From Paenibacillus antri (GTDB taxonomy: Bacteria > Bacillota > Bacilli > Paenibacillales > YIM-B00363): a stretch of DNA of 64,000 nucleotides. This document shows, in pieces, positions 32,617 to 42,673 of this stretch (position 1 is its first letter; every line of letters starts with the position of its first letter). Location of the stretch: NCBI RefSeq assembly GCF_005765165.1, contig NZ_VCIW01000025.1, positions 37,790 through 101,789 on the forward strand, read 5' to 3'. The position numbers and the translations under genes are program-made. The notes beneath the pieces were generated by a model that was given only the letters and a program-made list of their open reading frames with translations, searched no databases and was not told the origin of the DNA.

Positions 32617-34197
32617 ATGCATACGGTCATCTTGGTAGACGACGAAGTTTTCGTTCGAATCGGTCTAAGAAATTTAATAGATTGGAATGGCCTCGGGTAC
32701 GAAATTATCGACGAGGCGGATAACGGCGAAGACGCGCTCGAACTCATCGAGCGCAAGAAGCCCGACCTGGTCGTCACCGATATCCGCATGCCGGCGCTGG
32801 ACGGATTAGAGTTGATCGGGCGGGCGCGAAGCGCCAATTCGAACGCTTGCTTCATTATCATCAGCGGGTATAACGATTTCGGCTACGCTCAGAAAGCTGT
32901 GCGATACGGAGTTCACGACTTCATCCTCAAGCCGATCGACGAGCGGGAGTTGACCGACGCGCTGACGCAGCTGCATCGCAAGATCGCCGAAAACAAGCTG
33001 TTCGAATTGAGGAGCGGCGACTTGCGGAAGGAGCGGATCGTCGATGCGCTGATCCGCGGCGATTTCGAGGACGAACAGCTCGAGGAATGGGCGAAGGAGC
33101 TGAAGGTCGACCGCGCGAAGGAGATCCACTACGCGTTCCTTGAAGTGAACGACGTTCACCCATGGAACGCGCCGGAGCCGCCGTCCGCGGAGCAGTGGAA
33201 GGAGAGGATTCGCCGGCGCATCGTCGAAGCGGGCTTCGCGAAGGCCGAGGAAGACGCGTTCTTGAAAGAGCACCATGGCAGATTCGGATTGTTGATCGCC
33301 TGCGGCGGGGCGTCCGGACCCTGCAGCGACGCGGAGGCGTACGCCGCCGAGCTGCGGCAGGCCGTATCCGACGCCGTCGGGGCGGTCGTTTATCTCTACT
33401 TGGGCAAGCCCGTTCCGCGTCTCGCCGCGCTGCGGGATTCGTATCTTTCCGCCAAGGATGCGCTGCAGCTCAAGTTCGCTCGACCGGACAGCCAAGTCAT
33501 CTATTGTCCCGATCCCGTGGAGGGTTCCGCGAATTACGTCGTCCCGGACGACGCGTTCCGCCGCCAGCTCTTGGAGAGCATCGAAGAGAAGGACGCGGAG
33601 CGGATCGCGCAGCAGGTCGAAGCGACGTTCCGCGAATTCAAGGAGCGCCGCTTCGCGCCGGAAGCGGTGAAGTCGGCCATCCGCCAAGTGGTGGCCGGCG
33701 TGCTGACGCTGATCCGGAGCATGGAGGGAGACGAGCGGATGCTGACCGCGCTCGAGCCGATCGTCAGCTGGCAGGATCTGAATGTGTCGCCCGGCGAGCT
33801 GAAGCGGCTGTTCCTGGACTTCGTGCTGGAGAGCGCGGAAGAAATCGCAAGGCTCCGGAAGGATTGCGTCAAGGGCGGCATTCAGAAGATCAAATCGTAC
33901 ATCGAAGCCCACTATAACGAGAACATCAGCTTAAAGAGCATCGCTTCGATCTTCTTCATGAATCCGGTGTATTTAGGTCAACTGTTCAAGAAGACGTACG
34001 GCGTTCATTTCAATGAATTCCTGCTGCAGATTCGCATCGGCGAAGCGAAGAAACTGCTGCGCCGAACCGACCTTCGGGTGTACGAGATCGCGGAGAAGGT
34101 GGGCTTCGGCAGCGCGGACTACTTCGTCACCCGATTCGAGAAGCTCGAGCGGATGACGCCGACGGAATACCGAAACAAGCTGCTCGAAAAAAAATAA
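32617..34197 (+). CDS. YesN-type response regulator with AraC HTH
   Basis: A 526-residue regulator: N-terminal receiver with phospho-acceptor Asp55 (LVVTDIRMPALDG), a long middle region of about 280 residues, and a C-terminal AraC-type double helix-turn-helix (NISLKSIASIFFMNPVYLGQ and VYEIAEKVGFGSADYFVTRF). Phosphorylation by the kinase encoded 13 bp downstream should make it activate the sugar importer and rhamnosidase genes that follow. GGAGG upstream supports the start. Confidence 0.9.
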   Translation: MHTVILVDDEVFVRIGLRNLIDWNGLGYEIIDEADNGEDALELIERKKPDLVVTDIRMPALDGLELIGRARSANSNACFIIISGYNDFGYAQKAVRYGVHDFILKPIDERELTDALTQLHRKIAENKLFELRSGDLRKERIVDALIRGDFEDEQLEEWAKELKVDRAKEIHYAFLEVNDVHPWNAPEPPSAEQWKERIRRRIVEAGFAKAEEDAFLKEHHGRFGLLIACGGASGPCSDAEAYAAELRQAVSDAVGAVVYLYLGKPVPRLAALRDSYLSAKDALQLKFARPDSQVIYCPDPVEGSANYVVPDDAFRRQLLESIEEKDAERIAQQVEATFREFKERRFAPEAVKSAIRQVVAGVLTLIRSMEGDERMLTALEPIVSWQDLNVSPGELKRLFLDFVLESAEEIARLRKDCVKGGIQKIKSYIEAHYNENISLKSIASIFFMNPVYLGQLFKKTYGVHFNEFLLQIRIGEAKKLLRRTDLRVYEIAEKVGFGSADYFVTRFEKLERMTPTEYRNKLLEKK

Positions 34198-34210
34198 CAG
34201 AGGCGAAGGG

Positions 34211-35986
34211 ATGGGGCGCGTGAAGCTGACCTTCGATAACGTCCGGCTCCGCAATAAAATGCTTGTCGTTTATATTTTGTCCGTCTTCGTGCCGATCGTG
34301 TTTACGAACATCGTGTTTTATCATGTGACGATCGACAACGTTCGGGAACAGCGGATGCAGGACATCTCCCGCGCGATCGAACAAATCAGGCAGGAATTCC
34401 GCGTCGAAATCGAGGATACGGTCAGCATCTCGGGCGTGTTTTATACGGATCTTCTTCTGAACGAAATTTTGGAAGCGGATTACGCGAGTCCGATCGAATA
34501 TATCGAGGCGTACGATTATTATTTGCGCAGAGTCTTGAACAGCTACGCGCCCGTATACCATTCCGTGCAAGCGATTACGGTGTACGTGGATAATCCCACG
34601 ATGCTTCACTCCGGGGGGATCGGCTACATCTCGGAGGACGTCCGAAACGCGGAATGGTACCGCGTCGTCGCCGAGGCGAAATATTCCGCGCCGGTGTTTA
34701 TGCGCACCGAAACGGGCGGCGTCAAAGATACGTTCAGCATCGTTCGCAAGATGGATTTCGTCGACGGGCAGAACGAACGCGAGAAAATATTGAAAATCGA
34801 CCTTCGAACGTCGGCGTTGCGGCAAATTTTCTCGAATCTCAATTTGCAGGGAAATATGTATCTCGTCAACGAGAACGGCGCGATCGAATTCACGACGGAC
34901 CCGACGATCGATTGGATGCGGGAAGAGAGGAACTTCAGCGAGCTTACGCTGCCGGAAGGCACGTTGACGCTGGAGTCGGGTACGGAAAACGAGTACGCCG
35001 CTTATTTGAACGGCTGGCGCATCGTCGGCACGATTTCCGAAGACGAAGTGCTCAAGGAAGTGCGCAAGTCCAGAGAATTTATCATCTTGCTCGCCAGCAT
35101 CAATATGGTCATTCCGACGCTCATCATCGTATGGTTTACGAAATCGCTCAGCGATCGGCTGGCTCAAATTTTAAAACATATGAAAAAAGTGAAAAATCAA
35201 CAATACGATACGATCGATCGGGCGGATTCCCGCGACGAGATCGGGCAGCTGACGAGCGAATTCAACCGGATGACGCTGCAGGTCAAGAGTCTGATTCAAG
35301 ACGTGTACCTCGCGGATCTGCAGAAGAAGGAGCATGAGCTGCAGACCCGGTACGCCCAGCTCAACGCGCTGCAGAGCCAGATCAATCCGCATTTTCTGTT
35401 CAACTCGCTCGAGACGATACGCATGCGCAGCTTGATCAAGCAGGAAACCGAGACGGCGAAAATTATCCAGAACATGGCGAAAATATTTCGCAATTCGCTC
35501 GCTTGGCGCAAAGACACCGTCACCATACGGGAAGAGATGGAATTCATCAATTGCTTCCTCGAAATCCAGAAATACCGATTCGGCGATAAATTGGATTACC
35601 GTTTGCAAGTCGACGAATCGGCCTACGACTGCCAAGTGCCGAAGATGGCGTTCCTGCCGTTCGTGGAAAACGCGAGCATTCACGGCGTAGAGCCGCTGAA
35701 GGGTAACGGGCGGATCGAGCTCGAGATCGGCCGGACGGCCGATGCGCTCCTGTTTACGCTGCGGGATAACGGCGTCGGGATGGACGAGGAGAAGATCCGA
35801 CGCCTCCACGGATACTTGGAAAGCGAGGAAGAGATGGGCGACCGGATCGGCGTCCAAAACGTCATCTACCGCTTAAAGCTGTATTACGGCGACAGGTTCC
35901 GGCTTCGGTTCGAAAGCGAGCCGGGCCGCGGTACAATCGTCCGCATCGAATTGCCGCTGCAGGGCGATGCGCCCCCTTCGACGTAA
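34211..35986 (+). CDS. YesM-type sensor histidine kinase
   Basis: A 591-residue membrane kinase: N-terminal helix (MLVVYILSVFVPIVFTNIV), a large outer sensor domain (about residues 40-290), a second helix (FIILLASINMVIPTLIIVWF), HAMP domain, then the His_kinase module with His394 in QINPHFLFNSLE and an HATPase domain (FVENASIHGVEPL, DNGVGMDEEKI). It should sense an extracellular sugar, perhaps with the binding protein encoded next. Partner of the YesN regulator upstream. Confidence 0.9.
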   Translation: MGRVKLTFDNVRLRNKMLVVYILSVFVPIVFTNIVFYHVTIDNVREQRMQDISRAIEQIRQEFRVEIEDTVSISGVFYTDLLLNEILEADYASPIEYIEAYDYYLRRVLNSYAPVYHSVQAITVYVDNPTMLHSGGIGYISEDVRNAEWYRVVAEAKYSAPVFMRTETGGVKDTFSIVRKMDFVDGQNEREKILKIDLRTSALRQIFSNLNLQGNMYLVNENGAIEFTTDPTIDWMREERNFSELTLPEGTLTLESGTENEYAAYLNGWRIVGTISEDEVLKEVRKSREFIILLASINMVIPTLIIVWFTKSLSDRLAQILKHMKKVKNQQYDTIDRADSRDEIGQLTSEFNRMTLQVKSLIQDVYLADLQKKEHELQTRYAQLNALQSQINPHFLFNSLETIRMRSLIKQETETAKIIQNMAKIFRNSLAWRKDTVTIREEMEFINCFLEIQKYRFGDKLDYRLQVDESAYDCQVPKMAFLPFVENASIHGVEPLKGNGRIELEIGRTADALLFTLRDNGVGMDEEKIRRLHGYLESEEEMGDRIGVQNVIYRLKLYYGDRFRLRFESEPGRGTIVRIELPLQGDAPPST

Positions 35987-36023
35987 TGTGTGGTTTTCTA
36001 AGTACGAACTTTAGATTGTCAGG

Positions 36024-36052
36024 TTACGGAAAAAGCGGCTGTTTTCTATACT
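36024..36052 (+). promoter_or_regulatory. Promoter of the importer operon
   Basis: TTACGG (36024-36029) and TATACT (36047-36052) are 17 bp apart. An inverted copy of the TAAACTTCGTAC element lies about 20 bp before the -35, where an AraC-type activator could bind. Confidence 0.5.
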
Positions 36053-36057
36053 GAGTA

Positions 36058-36071
36058 TGAAAGTGCTTACA
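36058..36071. promoter_or_regulatory. cre-like site (CcpA)
   Basis: TGAAAGTGCTTACA differs by one base from the catabolite-responsive pattern TGWAANCGNTNWCA (TG for CG in the centre). It covers the expected transcription start, the usual place for CcpA repression. Confidence 0.35.
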
Positions 36072-36097
36072 ACAAAATGAAAGGGGTTTACGAACAG

Positions 36098-37807
36098 ATG
36101 GCAAAGAAACACTGGCTATCGGGCTTAGCGATCGTCATGTCGGCCTCCCTCGTCGCGGGCTGCGGCTCCGACTCGGGCTCGAACAACGAAACGGCCGGTT
36201 CGACGAACAACGAATCTACGGGCGGGACGAAAACCGAAGAGCAAGCCGAGAAGCCGTTGGAGAAAGCTACGTTCACTTACTTCGTAGGGGCGTCGGGCAA
36301 GAAAGATAGAAACACGAACGAAACGACGATCGGGAAGCTCCTGGAAGACCAGACGGGCGTCAACTTCAAAATGGAATATCTCGTAGGGGATTTGAACACG
36401 AAGATCGGCACGATGATCGCCTCCAACGAATACCCGGACGTGCTCGTTCCCGATGCGGCGATCGACAAAGTGATCGACGCGGGCGGCTTTATCGATCTGA
36501 CGCCTTATATCGAAAAATACGAGAACCTCAAATTCGTCTTCGGGCCTTATTTGAACCAGATGAAAGCGGCGGACGGAAACATTTACATCCTCCCGTTCTC
36601 CACGGTCGTCGGCGAATATATGCCTGACCCGAACATCAATCAAGGCGCATGGTGGGTGCAGCGCCGCGTGCTGAAAGAAGCGGGCTATCCGCAAATCAAG
36701 ACGATGGACGAGTATTTCAAGCTGATCGAAGATTTCGTCGCGAAGCATCCGGAAGAAAACCTGACGGGCTTCCTCTCCTTGACGCACGACTGGAGATTCT
36801 TCGCCACCTCGAACCAGCCGATGCATCTGGCGGGGTACCCGAACGACGGCAACGTGCTCGTCGATATGAACACCTTCGAGGCGAAGACGTACGCGGCGAA
36901 CGAGGATACGAAGCGATGGGCGCAGAAGATGAACGAGATCAACAGCAAGGGTCTCTTCGACAAATCTTCGTTCGTAGACAACTACGACCAATACATCGCG
37001 AAGCTGGCATCGCATAAAGTCGTCGGCTTCTTCGACTACGGCTGGCAGATCAACAATGCCCAACTAAACCTGAAAGACGCGGCGAAGAAGGACGCGACCC
37101 AGGACGATTTCGTCTACTTCCCGCTTCCGGTGACGTTCGACGGCGGCAAGGACCAGTACCTCGATCCGCCGGGCTTCGTGAAAAACCGCGGCGTGGGCGT
37201 TACGGTCAGCGCGAAGGATCCGGACCGCATCATGGCGTTCTTCGACACCTTGCTTTCCGAAGAAAACCAGATCATGAGAAGCTGGGGTATTCAGGGCGAA
37301 ACGTACGAAGTCGACGCGAACGGCCGCTTCTATCGCACGGAGGAGCAAATCCTGAAGATCGACGAAGCGTTCCGCGAGCAATTCGGCTTCAAGTACTTCG
37401 ATTGGGATTGGCCGCAATACAACACGAACTCCACGCTCTCGGACGGCAACGCGCTGTCGCCGGGCTTGCAGCCTGAAGTGTTCCAGATGGGGCTGACGGC
37501 GGAAGACAAGACGATTCTCGACAAGTACGGCGTGAAGACGTATTCCGAGCTGTTCGCCGCGCCTGACGAGCGCCCATGGTTCCCGGCTTGGGGCATCCCG
37601 AAAGAGCAGGGATCGCCGCAGCAAATTTGGGAAACGAAGAAAGACGAGCTGACGAAAAAGTACATTCCGAAGCTGATCTTGGCGGAACCGGGCGATTTCG
37701 AAGCGGTATGGCAGGAGTACTTGGGCGAATTCGGCAAGCTCGATACGGCCGGCTACGAGAAGTGGTACACGGAGCAGATCAAAGCCGTGATCGACTCGCT
37801 CAAATAA
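36098..37807 (+). CDS. Sugar-binding lipoprotein (second importer)
   Basis: A 569-residue extracellular binding lipoprotein of the LplA/YtcQ family. The signal peptide ends in LVAGC, making the lipid-anchored Cys about residue 18; a Ser/Asn/Thr-rich linker follows. The start at 36098 is preferred over 36077 because AAGGGG lies between them. It feeds the permeases at 37913 and 38900. As the operon ends next to an alpha-L-rhamnosidase gene, a rhamnose-containing oligosaccharide is the likely ligand. Confidence 0.85.
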   Translation: MAKKHWLSGLAIVMSASLVAGCGSDSGSNNETAGSTNNESTGGTKTEEQAEKPLEKATFTYFVGASGKKDRNTNETTIGKLLEDQTGVNFKMEYLVGDLNTKIGTMIASNEYPDVLVPDAAIDKVIDAGGFIDLTPYIEKYENLKFVFGPYLNQMKAADGNIYILPFSTVVGEYMPDPNINQGAWWVQRRVLKEAGYPQIKTMDEYFKLIEDFVAKHPEENLTGFLSLTHDWRFFATSNQPMHLAGYPNDGNVLVDMNTFEAKTYAANEDTKRWAQKMNEINSKGLFDKSSFVDNYDQYIAKLASHKVVGFFDYGWQINNAQLNLKDAAKKDATQDDFVYFPLPVTFDGGKDQYLDPPGFVKNRGVGVTVSAKDPDRIMAFFDTLLSEENQIMRSWGIQGETYEVDANGRFYRTEEQILKIDEAFREQFGFKYFDWDWPQYNTNSTLSDGNALSPGLQPEVFQMGLTAEDKTILDKYGVKTYSELFAAPDERPWFPAWGIPKEQGSPQQIWETKKDELTKKYIPKLILAEPGDFEAVWQEYLGEFGKLDTAGYEKWYTEQIKAVIDSLK

Positions 37808-37828
37808 TATCAGGCAGGAAGGAAGCGG

Positions 37829-37867
37829 AAGGCCGGCTTGCATGCCTCGCGCATAAAGCCGGCCTTT
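37829..37867 (+). terminator. Intra-operon attenuator between binding protein and permeases
   Basis: AAGGCCGGCTT (37829-37839) pairs perfectly with AAGCCGGCCTT (37856-37866), followed by TCCC and no T-run. Such stems after a binding-protein gene commonly stabilise its mRNA and lower permease expression. Confidence 0.55.
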
Positions 37868-37912
37868 CCCGATTTCCGCCCCCGATTCGGTTCCGATAAG
37901 GAGAGAGAGGAT

Positions 37913-38884
37913 ATGGAGACGAATACACCATCGCTGCGCACCGCCAAGGCGACCCCGAAGAATCCGACGGGAATCCGGTTGTTTTTCAAGAGATTGTTTC
38001 AACAAAAAGCCCTTGTTCTCATGTCCGTCCCGTTTCTGATCTGGCTGTTCATCTTCAAGTACGTGCCCATATGGGGTTGGAGCATCGCGTTCCAAGACTT
38101 TAAACCGGCCAAGGACTTTATGGACCAAACCTGGGTCGGCCTAGAGCATTTCCGGTTTTTGTTCCAGGAAGAAGCGTTCTACCGCGTCCTGCGCAATACG
38201 CTCGCCATGAGCGCGATCAATTTGGTCTTGGGCTTCACTACGGCCATCACCCTTGCCATTCTATTGAACGAACTGCGGCAAATCGTGTTCAAGCGCGTCG
38301 TGCAGACGATCAGCTATTTGCCGTACTTTATTTCTTGGGTCGTCGCGGCCAGCATTATTTCCACCGCATTGTCCGCGGACGGCGGCATCATCAACGAGCT
38401 GCTTCTCTGGCTCGGCGTCATGAAAGAACCGGTCTTGTGGCTCGGCGTCGGGGAATATTTCTGGGGAATTCTCGGCGCGTCCGAGGTGTGGAAGAACGTC
38501 GGCTGGAATACAATCGTTTACTTGGCGGCCATGACGATGATCGATCCGGCGCAGTACGAGGCGGCGGAGATCGACGGAGCGGGTCGGTTCCAGCGCATCT
38601 GGAACATCACGCTTCCGGGGCTGAAGCCCGTAATCGTGATTCTGCTAATTATGAACGTTGGCAATATATTGGAGACGGGCTTCGAACCGCAGTATTTGCT
38701 CGGCAACGGCATGAACGTGGATTATTCCGAAAACCTGGACATCTTCGTCCTGCGGTACGGCATCTCGATGGGCAATTTCTCGCTCGCGATCGCCGCCGGC
38801 ATGTTCAAGACCGTCGTCAGCTTCATCCTGTTGTTCTCGGCGAACTCGATCGCCAAGCGGCTCGGCGAAGCCAGACTGTTCTAG
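37913..38884 (+). CDS. Sugar ABC permease (LplB type, second importer)
   Basis: A 323-residue CUT1 permease, six helices, early segment YVPIWGWSIAFQDFKP and EAA loop EAAEIDGAGRFQRIWNITLPGL. The start at 37913 follows AAGGAGAGAGAGG; upstream codons in frame lie in the hairpin and are unlikely to be translated. Partner of the next permease; no ATPase gene in the cluster. Confidence 0.88.
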   Translation: METNTPSLRTAKATPKNPTGIRLFFKRLFQQKALVLMSVPFLIWLFIFKYVPIWGWSIAFQDFKPAKDFMDQTWVGLEHFRFLFQEEAFYRVLRNTLAMSAINLVLGFTTAITLAILLNELRQIVFKRVVQTISYLPYFISWVVAASIISTALSADGGIINELLLWLGVMKEPVLWLGVGEYFWGILGASEVWKNVGWNTIVYLAAMTMIDPAQYEAAEIDGAGRFQRIWNITLPGLKPVIVILLIMNVGNILETGFEPQYLLGNGMNVDYSENLDIFVLRYGISMGNFSLAIAAGMFKTVVSFILLFSANSIAKRLGEARLF

Positions 38885-38899
38885 AGGGGAGAATGGAAC

Positions 38900-39823
38900 A
38901 TGGAGAAAACCAAAAAGATCTACGGCCGTTACCGTTCTCCGGGCGACCGCATATTCGACTTCTGCAACGTCGTCTTCATGATCTTGCTCGTGATCGTTAC
39001 CTTATATCCGTTCGTCAACTCGATGGCGGTCTCGCTCAACGATGCGAAAGATTCGATCAAAGGCGGAATTTACCTGTGGCCGAGGGTATTCACTTGGGAT
39101 AATTACGAATACGTGTTTCGCGAAGCGACCATTTTCCACGCGACCTTGATTTCGATCCTGCGCACGGTCATCGGCACGGTCGTCACGGTGTTCTGTTCGG
39201 CGATGGTCGCCTACACGATCAGCCGACCGGAGTTCGTGCTCCGCAAGTTCGTGACGGTCGCGTTCGTCCTGACGATGTACTTCAACGGCGGACTCATTCC
39301 GAACTTCCTGCTCATCCGCGAGCTCGGCATGCTGAACAGCTTCTGGGTGTACGTCATTCCCGGCATCATCGGGGTGTTCAACCTGATCATCATTCGTTCC
39401 TTCATCGAAGGGCTGCCCGAGGGGATCCTGGAATCGGCTCGGATCGACGGCTCCGGCGAATTCACGACGTTCATGAAGATCGTGCTGCCGCTCTCCGTCC
39501 CCGTCCTCGCGACCGTCGCGTTGTTTACGGGCGTATGGCAGTGGAACTCTTGGTTCGACGTCTTCTTATACAACTCCTCGACGGTCGAGCTGAGTACGCT
39601 GCAATACGAGCTGATGAAAATTTTGCAAAATTCGAACGCCTCCATGTCCTCGAGCGGGAGCGACGCGTTCGCCCGGGGGATGAACGCGGACGCGAACGTC
39701 GTGACGCCGACGTCGGTCCGCGCGACGATGACGATCGTCGCCAGCTTGCCGATCATGCTGGTGTATCCGTTCCTGCAGAAGTATTTCGTCCAAGGGATGA
39801 CGTTGGGCGGCGTGAAAGGCTAA
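38900..39823 (+). CDS. Sugar ABC permease (YtcP type, second importer)
   Basis: A 307-residue CUT1 permease with six helices, EAA loop ESARIDGSGEFTTFMKIVLPLS and C-terminal YPFLQKYFVQGMTLGGVKG. AGGGGAG precedes the ATG. It ends the importer operon; a strong terminator follows at 39841. Confidence 0.88.
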   Translation: MEKTKKIYGRYRSPGDRIFDFCNVVFMILLVIVTLYPFVNSMAVSLNDAKDSIKGGIYLWPRVFTWDNYEYVFREATIFHATLISILRTVIGTVVTVFCSAMVAYTISRPEFVLRKFVTVAFVLTMYFNGGLIPNFLLIRELGMLNSFWVYVIPGIIGVFNLIIIRSFIEGLPEGILESARIDGSGEFTTFMKIVLPLSVPVLATVALFTGVWQWNSWFDVFLYNSSTVELSTLQYELMKILQNSNASMSSSGSDAFARGMNADANVVTPTSVRATMTIVASLPIMLVYPFLQKYFVQGMTLGGVKG

Positions 39824-39840
39824 TCGTATACATGCATCGA

Positions 39841-39871
39841 CGCGCGCCTTCAAGAGGCGCGCGTTTTTTTG
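39841..39871 (+). terminator. Strong Rho-independent terminator
   Basis: CGCGCGCCT (39841-39849), loop TCAAG, AGGCGCGCG (39855-39863) and seven T residues. It separates the importer from the rhamnosidase gene. Confidence 0.9.
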
Positions 39872-39901
39872 TTCGCGACTCGTTAACAAACAATAACATA
39901 T

Positions 39902-39942
39902 AATCGAAAACGATTGACTTCGACAACACAGCGCTCGATAAT
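39902..39942 (+). promoter_or_regulatory. Promoter with operator-like palindrome for the GH78 gene
   Basis: TTGACT (39914-39919) and GATAAT (39937-39942) are 17 bp apart. AATCGAAAACGATT (39902-39915), an imperfect palindrome, runs into the -35. The half AAACGAT resembles the arms of the GH172 operator (AAACGATA), so a LacI-type repressor is possible. Confidence 0.55.
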
Positions 39943-39978
39943 AGAAGAAGAATCAAGAGCACCAAGCAGCGGAGGAGA

Positions 39979-42657
39979 ATGGATATCGTGGAATGGAACG
40001 TTGGGCAAGGGGAAGCCCGTTGGATCGAGAAGCCGGCGATCGATCATCGGAGCTGGAGTCGATATACGGTGGAAGCGGATGTCGCCGTCGAAGCCGGAGG
40101 CGCCGCGGTGCTGTTCGGCGCGCAGGACGAAACCGCCTTTTACGGCTGCGGCTTAGACATCATCGGCCTTGGCGCCGCCGTGACGCTTTATTCGGTCGAA
40201 GGCGGCGGCCGGACCGAACTTGGACGCGCGGCGCTCCCGGGAGGGGAGGCGGCCGCCGTCACGCGCGCGTCGCTTCGCATCGAGCTCGGTACGGGCGAGG
40301 TTCGCGTCTTCGCGAACGGCCGACTCGCGCTCGAAGCGGCGGCGCCCGACTTGCGCCCCGGCACGATCGGTTTCGCGACGGGCGCGGGGCAGCGAGCCGT
40401 GTTCCGCGACCTTCGCGTGCTGGCGGAGGACGGACGGGCGATGTACGTCAATCGCTTCTACGACCCGACGGCCGTGCATTTCGGCGCCGGCCGCATCGAG
40501 GGAGCGAACGGCTTGCTGCTCGAAGGGGACGCGGTCGCGCTGCTCGAGACGCCGGCGGCGACCGACAGCCCGCTGTTCCGGAAGGCGTTCGAGCTTCCCG
40601 CCGGCGTCCCGGTGGCGAGCGCCGTCGCACGCGTGTATGCCGTCGGCTGGTACGAGCTGCGCGTCAACGGTCGGAAAGCCGACAATCGGGTGCTGACGCC
40701 GGCCAATACGCCGTACGAGCGTCGGATGCTGTACGACGAATACGACGTGACGGACGCGCTGCGGACCGGCGGCAACGCGCTCGGCCTATGGCTCGGCAAC
40801 GGCTACAACGCCAACTATTCTCGCTGGGGCTGGAAGTGGAGGCGGAACAAGGCCGTCGTACTGCAGCTGGACGTCGAGCTGGCCGACGGCGGCAAGCGGC
40901 GGATCGTCACGGACGAGACGTGGCGGACGGCGGATAGTCCGCTGCTCGAGAACGACATCTACGACGGCGAGACGTATGACGGCCGCCTCGATCGGCCGGG
41001 CTGGGATACTTACGGTTTCGCGGACGATGATTGGCTTCCCGCCGCGCCGGCCGTCCCGCCGGAGGGGACGCTCGAGCCGAATCCGCAGCCGCCGGTGCGC
41101 GCGTTCGCGCCGATCGAGCCGGTCCGCGTCCTGCGCCCGCGGGATGGCGTCGCCGTCTACGACTTCGGCCAGAACGTCGCCGGATGGGCGAAGGCGACGG
41201 TCGAAGGAGCGGCCGGGAGCCGCCTAACGCTCCGCTACAGCGAGCTGATCGACGCGGACGGCAACATCGACCCGTGGACGAACCGGAACGCGAAGGCGAC
41301 GGACGCGTACCTCTTGAAGGGCGAGGGGATTGAAACGTACGAGCCGCGCTTTACGTACCACGGCTTCCGGTACGTGGAGGCGTCCGGCGATGCCCGGCCG
41401 ATCGCGGTTCGCGCGGTGCCGATTCGCGCGGACGTCCGGGAGACGGGGCGATTCGCTTGTTCCGACGCGCTCGTGAACCGGATCCAGAGCAATATCCGGT
41501 GGTCGTTCCTTAACAACCTGGTCACGATCCCGACGGATTGCTGTCAACGCGACGAACGGACGCCGTGTTTGATGGACTCGGCGGTCGTCGAGGAAGCGGC
41601 CATTCATAATTTCGACATGCGGCTCTATTATCGCAAGTGGCTCGGGGACATCGAAGACAGCGTCACCAACCCCGACTGGAGCGGGGACAAGGTGACGCTC
41701 CCTTGGCACTTGTACTGGTATTACGGAGACAAGGAGACGCTGGCGAGACAGTACCCGTCTATGCGCGCCTATATCGATCATCTCTCGGGCCGGTGGCCGG
41801 AAGGCGTCGTGACGGAAGGCTTCGGAGACTGGTGCGCCCCGAACGAGGACGGATGGGAGTCGTATTTCCGCGAAGTGGACATCGTCAATACGTCGCTTTA
41901 CTACAACCAGACGTCGATCGTCTCCGAGGCGGCCGCCGTCTTGGGCTTGCCGGACGAAGCGCGGCGGTACGCGGCGCTTACGGATACGATCAAGCGCGCG
42001 TTCAACGAGACGTTCTATAAGGGCGACGGCCGGTACGGCAACGGCTCGCAAACCGCGCAATTGATGCCGCTCGCCCTCGGCCTGACGCCGGAGGAGACGG
42101 TCGCCCCGGCCGTCCGTCGCTTGGCGGAGGCGATCGCCGCGAAGGATAACCGCTTGGACACGGGCATCTACGGCACCCGGTATTTGCTGGACGTGCTCGC
42201 CGACCACGGGTATGTCGATCTGGCGTTCGAGGTGCTCACGCAGGAGAATTATCCGAGCTTCGGGTACCAGATCGCGTCGGGGGCGACGACGCTGTGGGAG
42301 CAATGGAGCGAGAAGGGCGGCATGCATTCGCACGATCACGCGATGTTCGGAGGCATCGGCGTTTCCTTCTATACCCGGCTGGCGGGCATTCGACCGCTTA
42401 CCCCGGGGTACGATACGATTCGCATTCACCCTTGCATTCCCAGCGCGCTGGATTGGGCGGAAGCGAGCGTCGACACCCCGAAGGGCCGAATCTCTTCGGC
42501 ATGGAGGAAGGAAGAGGGACGGCTCCGGTTCGAAGTCGACATCCCCGAGGGGGCGACCGCCTGGATCGTCTTGCCGGGCGGATCGACAAAGCGTGCGGAA
42601 CACGAACGCGAGCGGGTCCTCGCGGGTCCGGGTAAGCACATGTTCCAAATCGAATAG
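39979..42657 (+). CDS. GH78 alpha-L-rhamnosidase
   Basis: An 892-residue glycoside hydrolase that removes alpha-L-rhamnose from glycosides. The first 160 residues form a jelly-roll module (WSRYTVEADVAVEAGGAAVLF), followed by the rhamnosidase N-terminal and (alpha/alpha)6 catalytic domains. The acid region reads DCCQRDER with Glu526 (usually DCPQRDER), and the base region GATTLWEQW with Glu774, then SHDHAMFGG (usually SHNHxMxG). No signal peptide, so it is cytoplasmic. ATG 39979 is very close to GGAGGAG; GTG 39988 is an equally possible start. Confidence 0.85.
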   Translation: MDIVEWNVGQGEARWIEKPAIDHRSWSRYTVEADVAVEAGGAAVLFGAQDETAFYGCGLDIIGLGAAVTLYSVEGGGRTELGRAALPGGEAAAVTRASLRIELGTGEVRVFANGRLALEAAAPDLRPGTIGFATGAGQRAVFRDLRVLAEDGRAMYVNRFYDPTAVHFGAGRIEGANGLLLEGDAVALLETPAATDSPLFRKAFELPAGVPVASAVARVYAVGWYELRVNGRKADNRVLTPANTPYERRMLYDEYDVTDALRTGGNALGLWLGNGYNANYSRWGWKWRRNKAVVLQLDVELADGGKRRIVTDETWRTADSPLLENDIYDGETYDGRLDRPGWDTYGFADDDWLPAAPAVPPEGTLEPNPQPPVRAFAPIEPVRVLRPRDGVAVYDFGQNVAGWAKATVEGAAGSRLTLRYSELIDADGNIDPWTNRNAKATDAYLLKGEGIETYEPRFTYHGFRYVEASGDARPIAVRAVPIRADVRETGRFACSDALVNRIQSNIRWSFLNNLVTIPTDCCQRDERTPCLMDSAVVEEAAIHNFDMRLYYRKWLGDIEDSVTNPDWSGDKVTLPWHLYWYYGDKETLARQYPSMRAYIDHLSGRWPEGVVTEGFGDWCAPNEDGWESYFREVDIVNTSLYYNQTSIVSEAAAVLGLPDEARRYAALTDTIKRAFNETFYKGDGRYGNGSQTAQLMPLALGLTPEETVAPAVRRLAEAIAAKDNRLDTGIYGTRYLLDVLADHGYVDLAFEVLTQENYPSFGYQIASGATTLWEQWSEKGGMHSHDHAMFGGIGVSFYTRLAGIRPLTPGYDTIRIHPCIPSALDWAEASVDTPKGRISSAWRKEEGRLRFEVDIPEGATAWIVLPGGSTKRAEHERERVLAGPGKHMFQIE

Positions 42658-42673
42658 AAACGGGCATTTCGAA

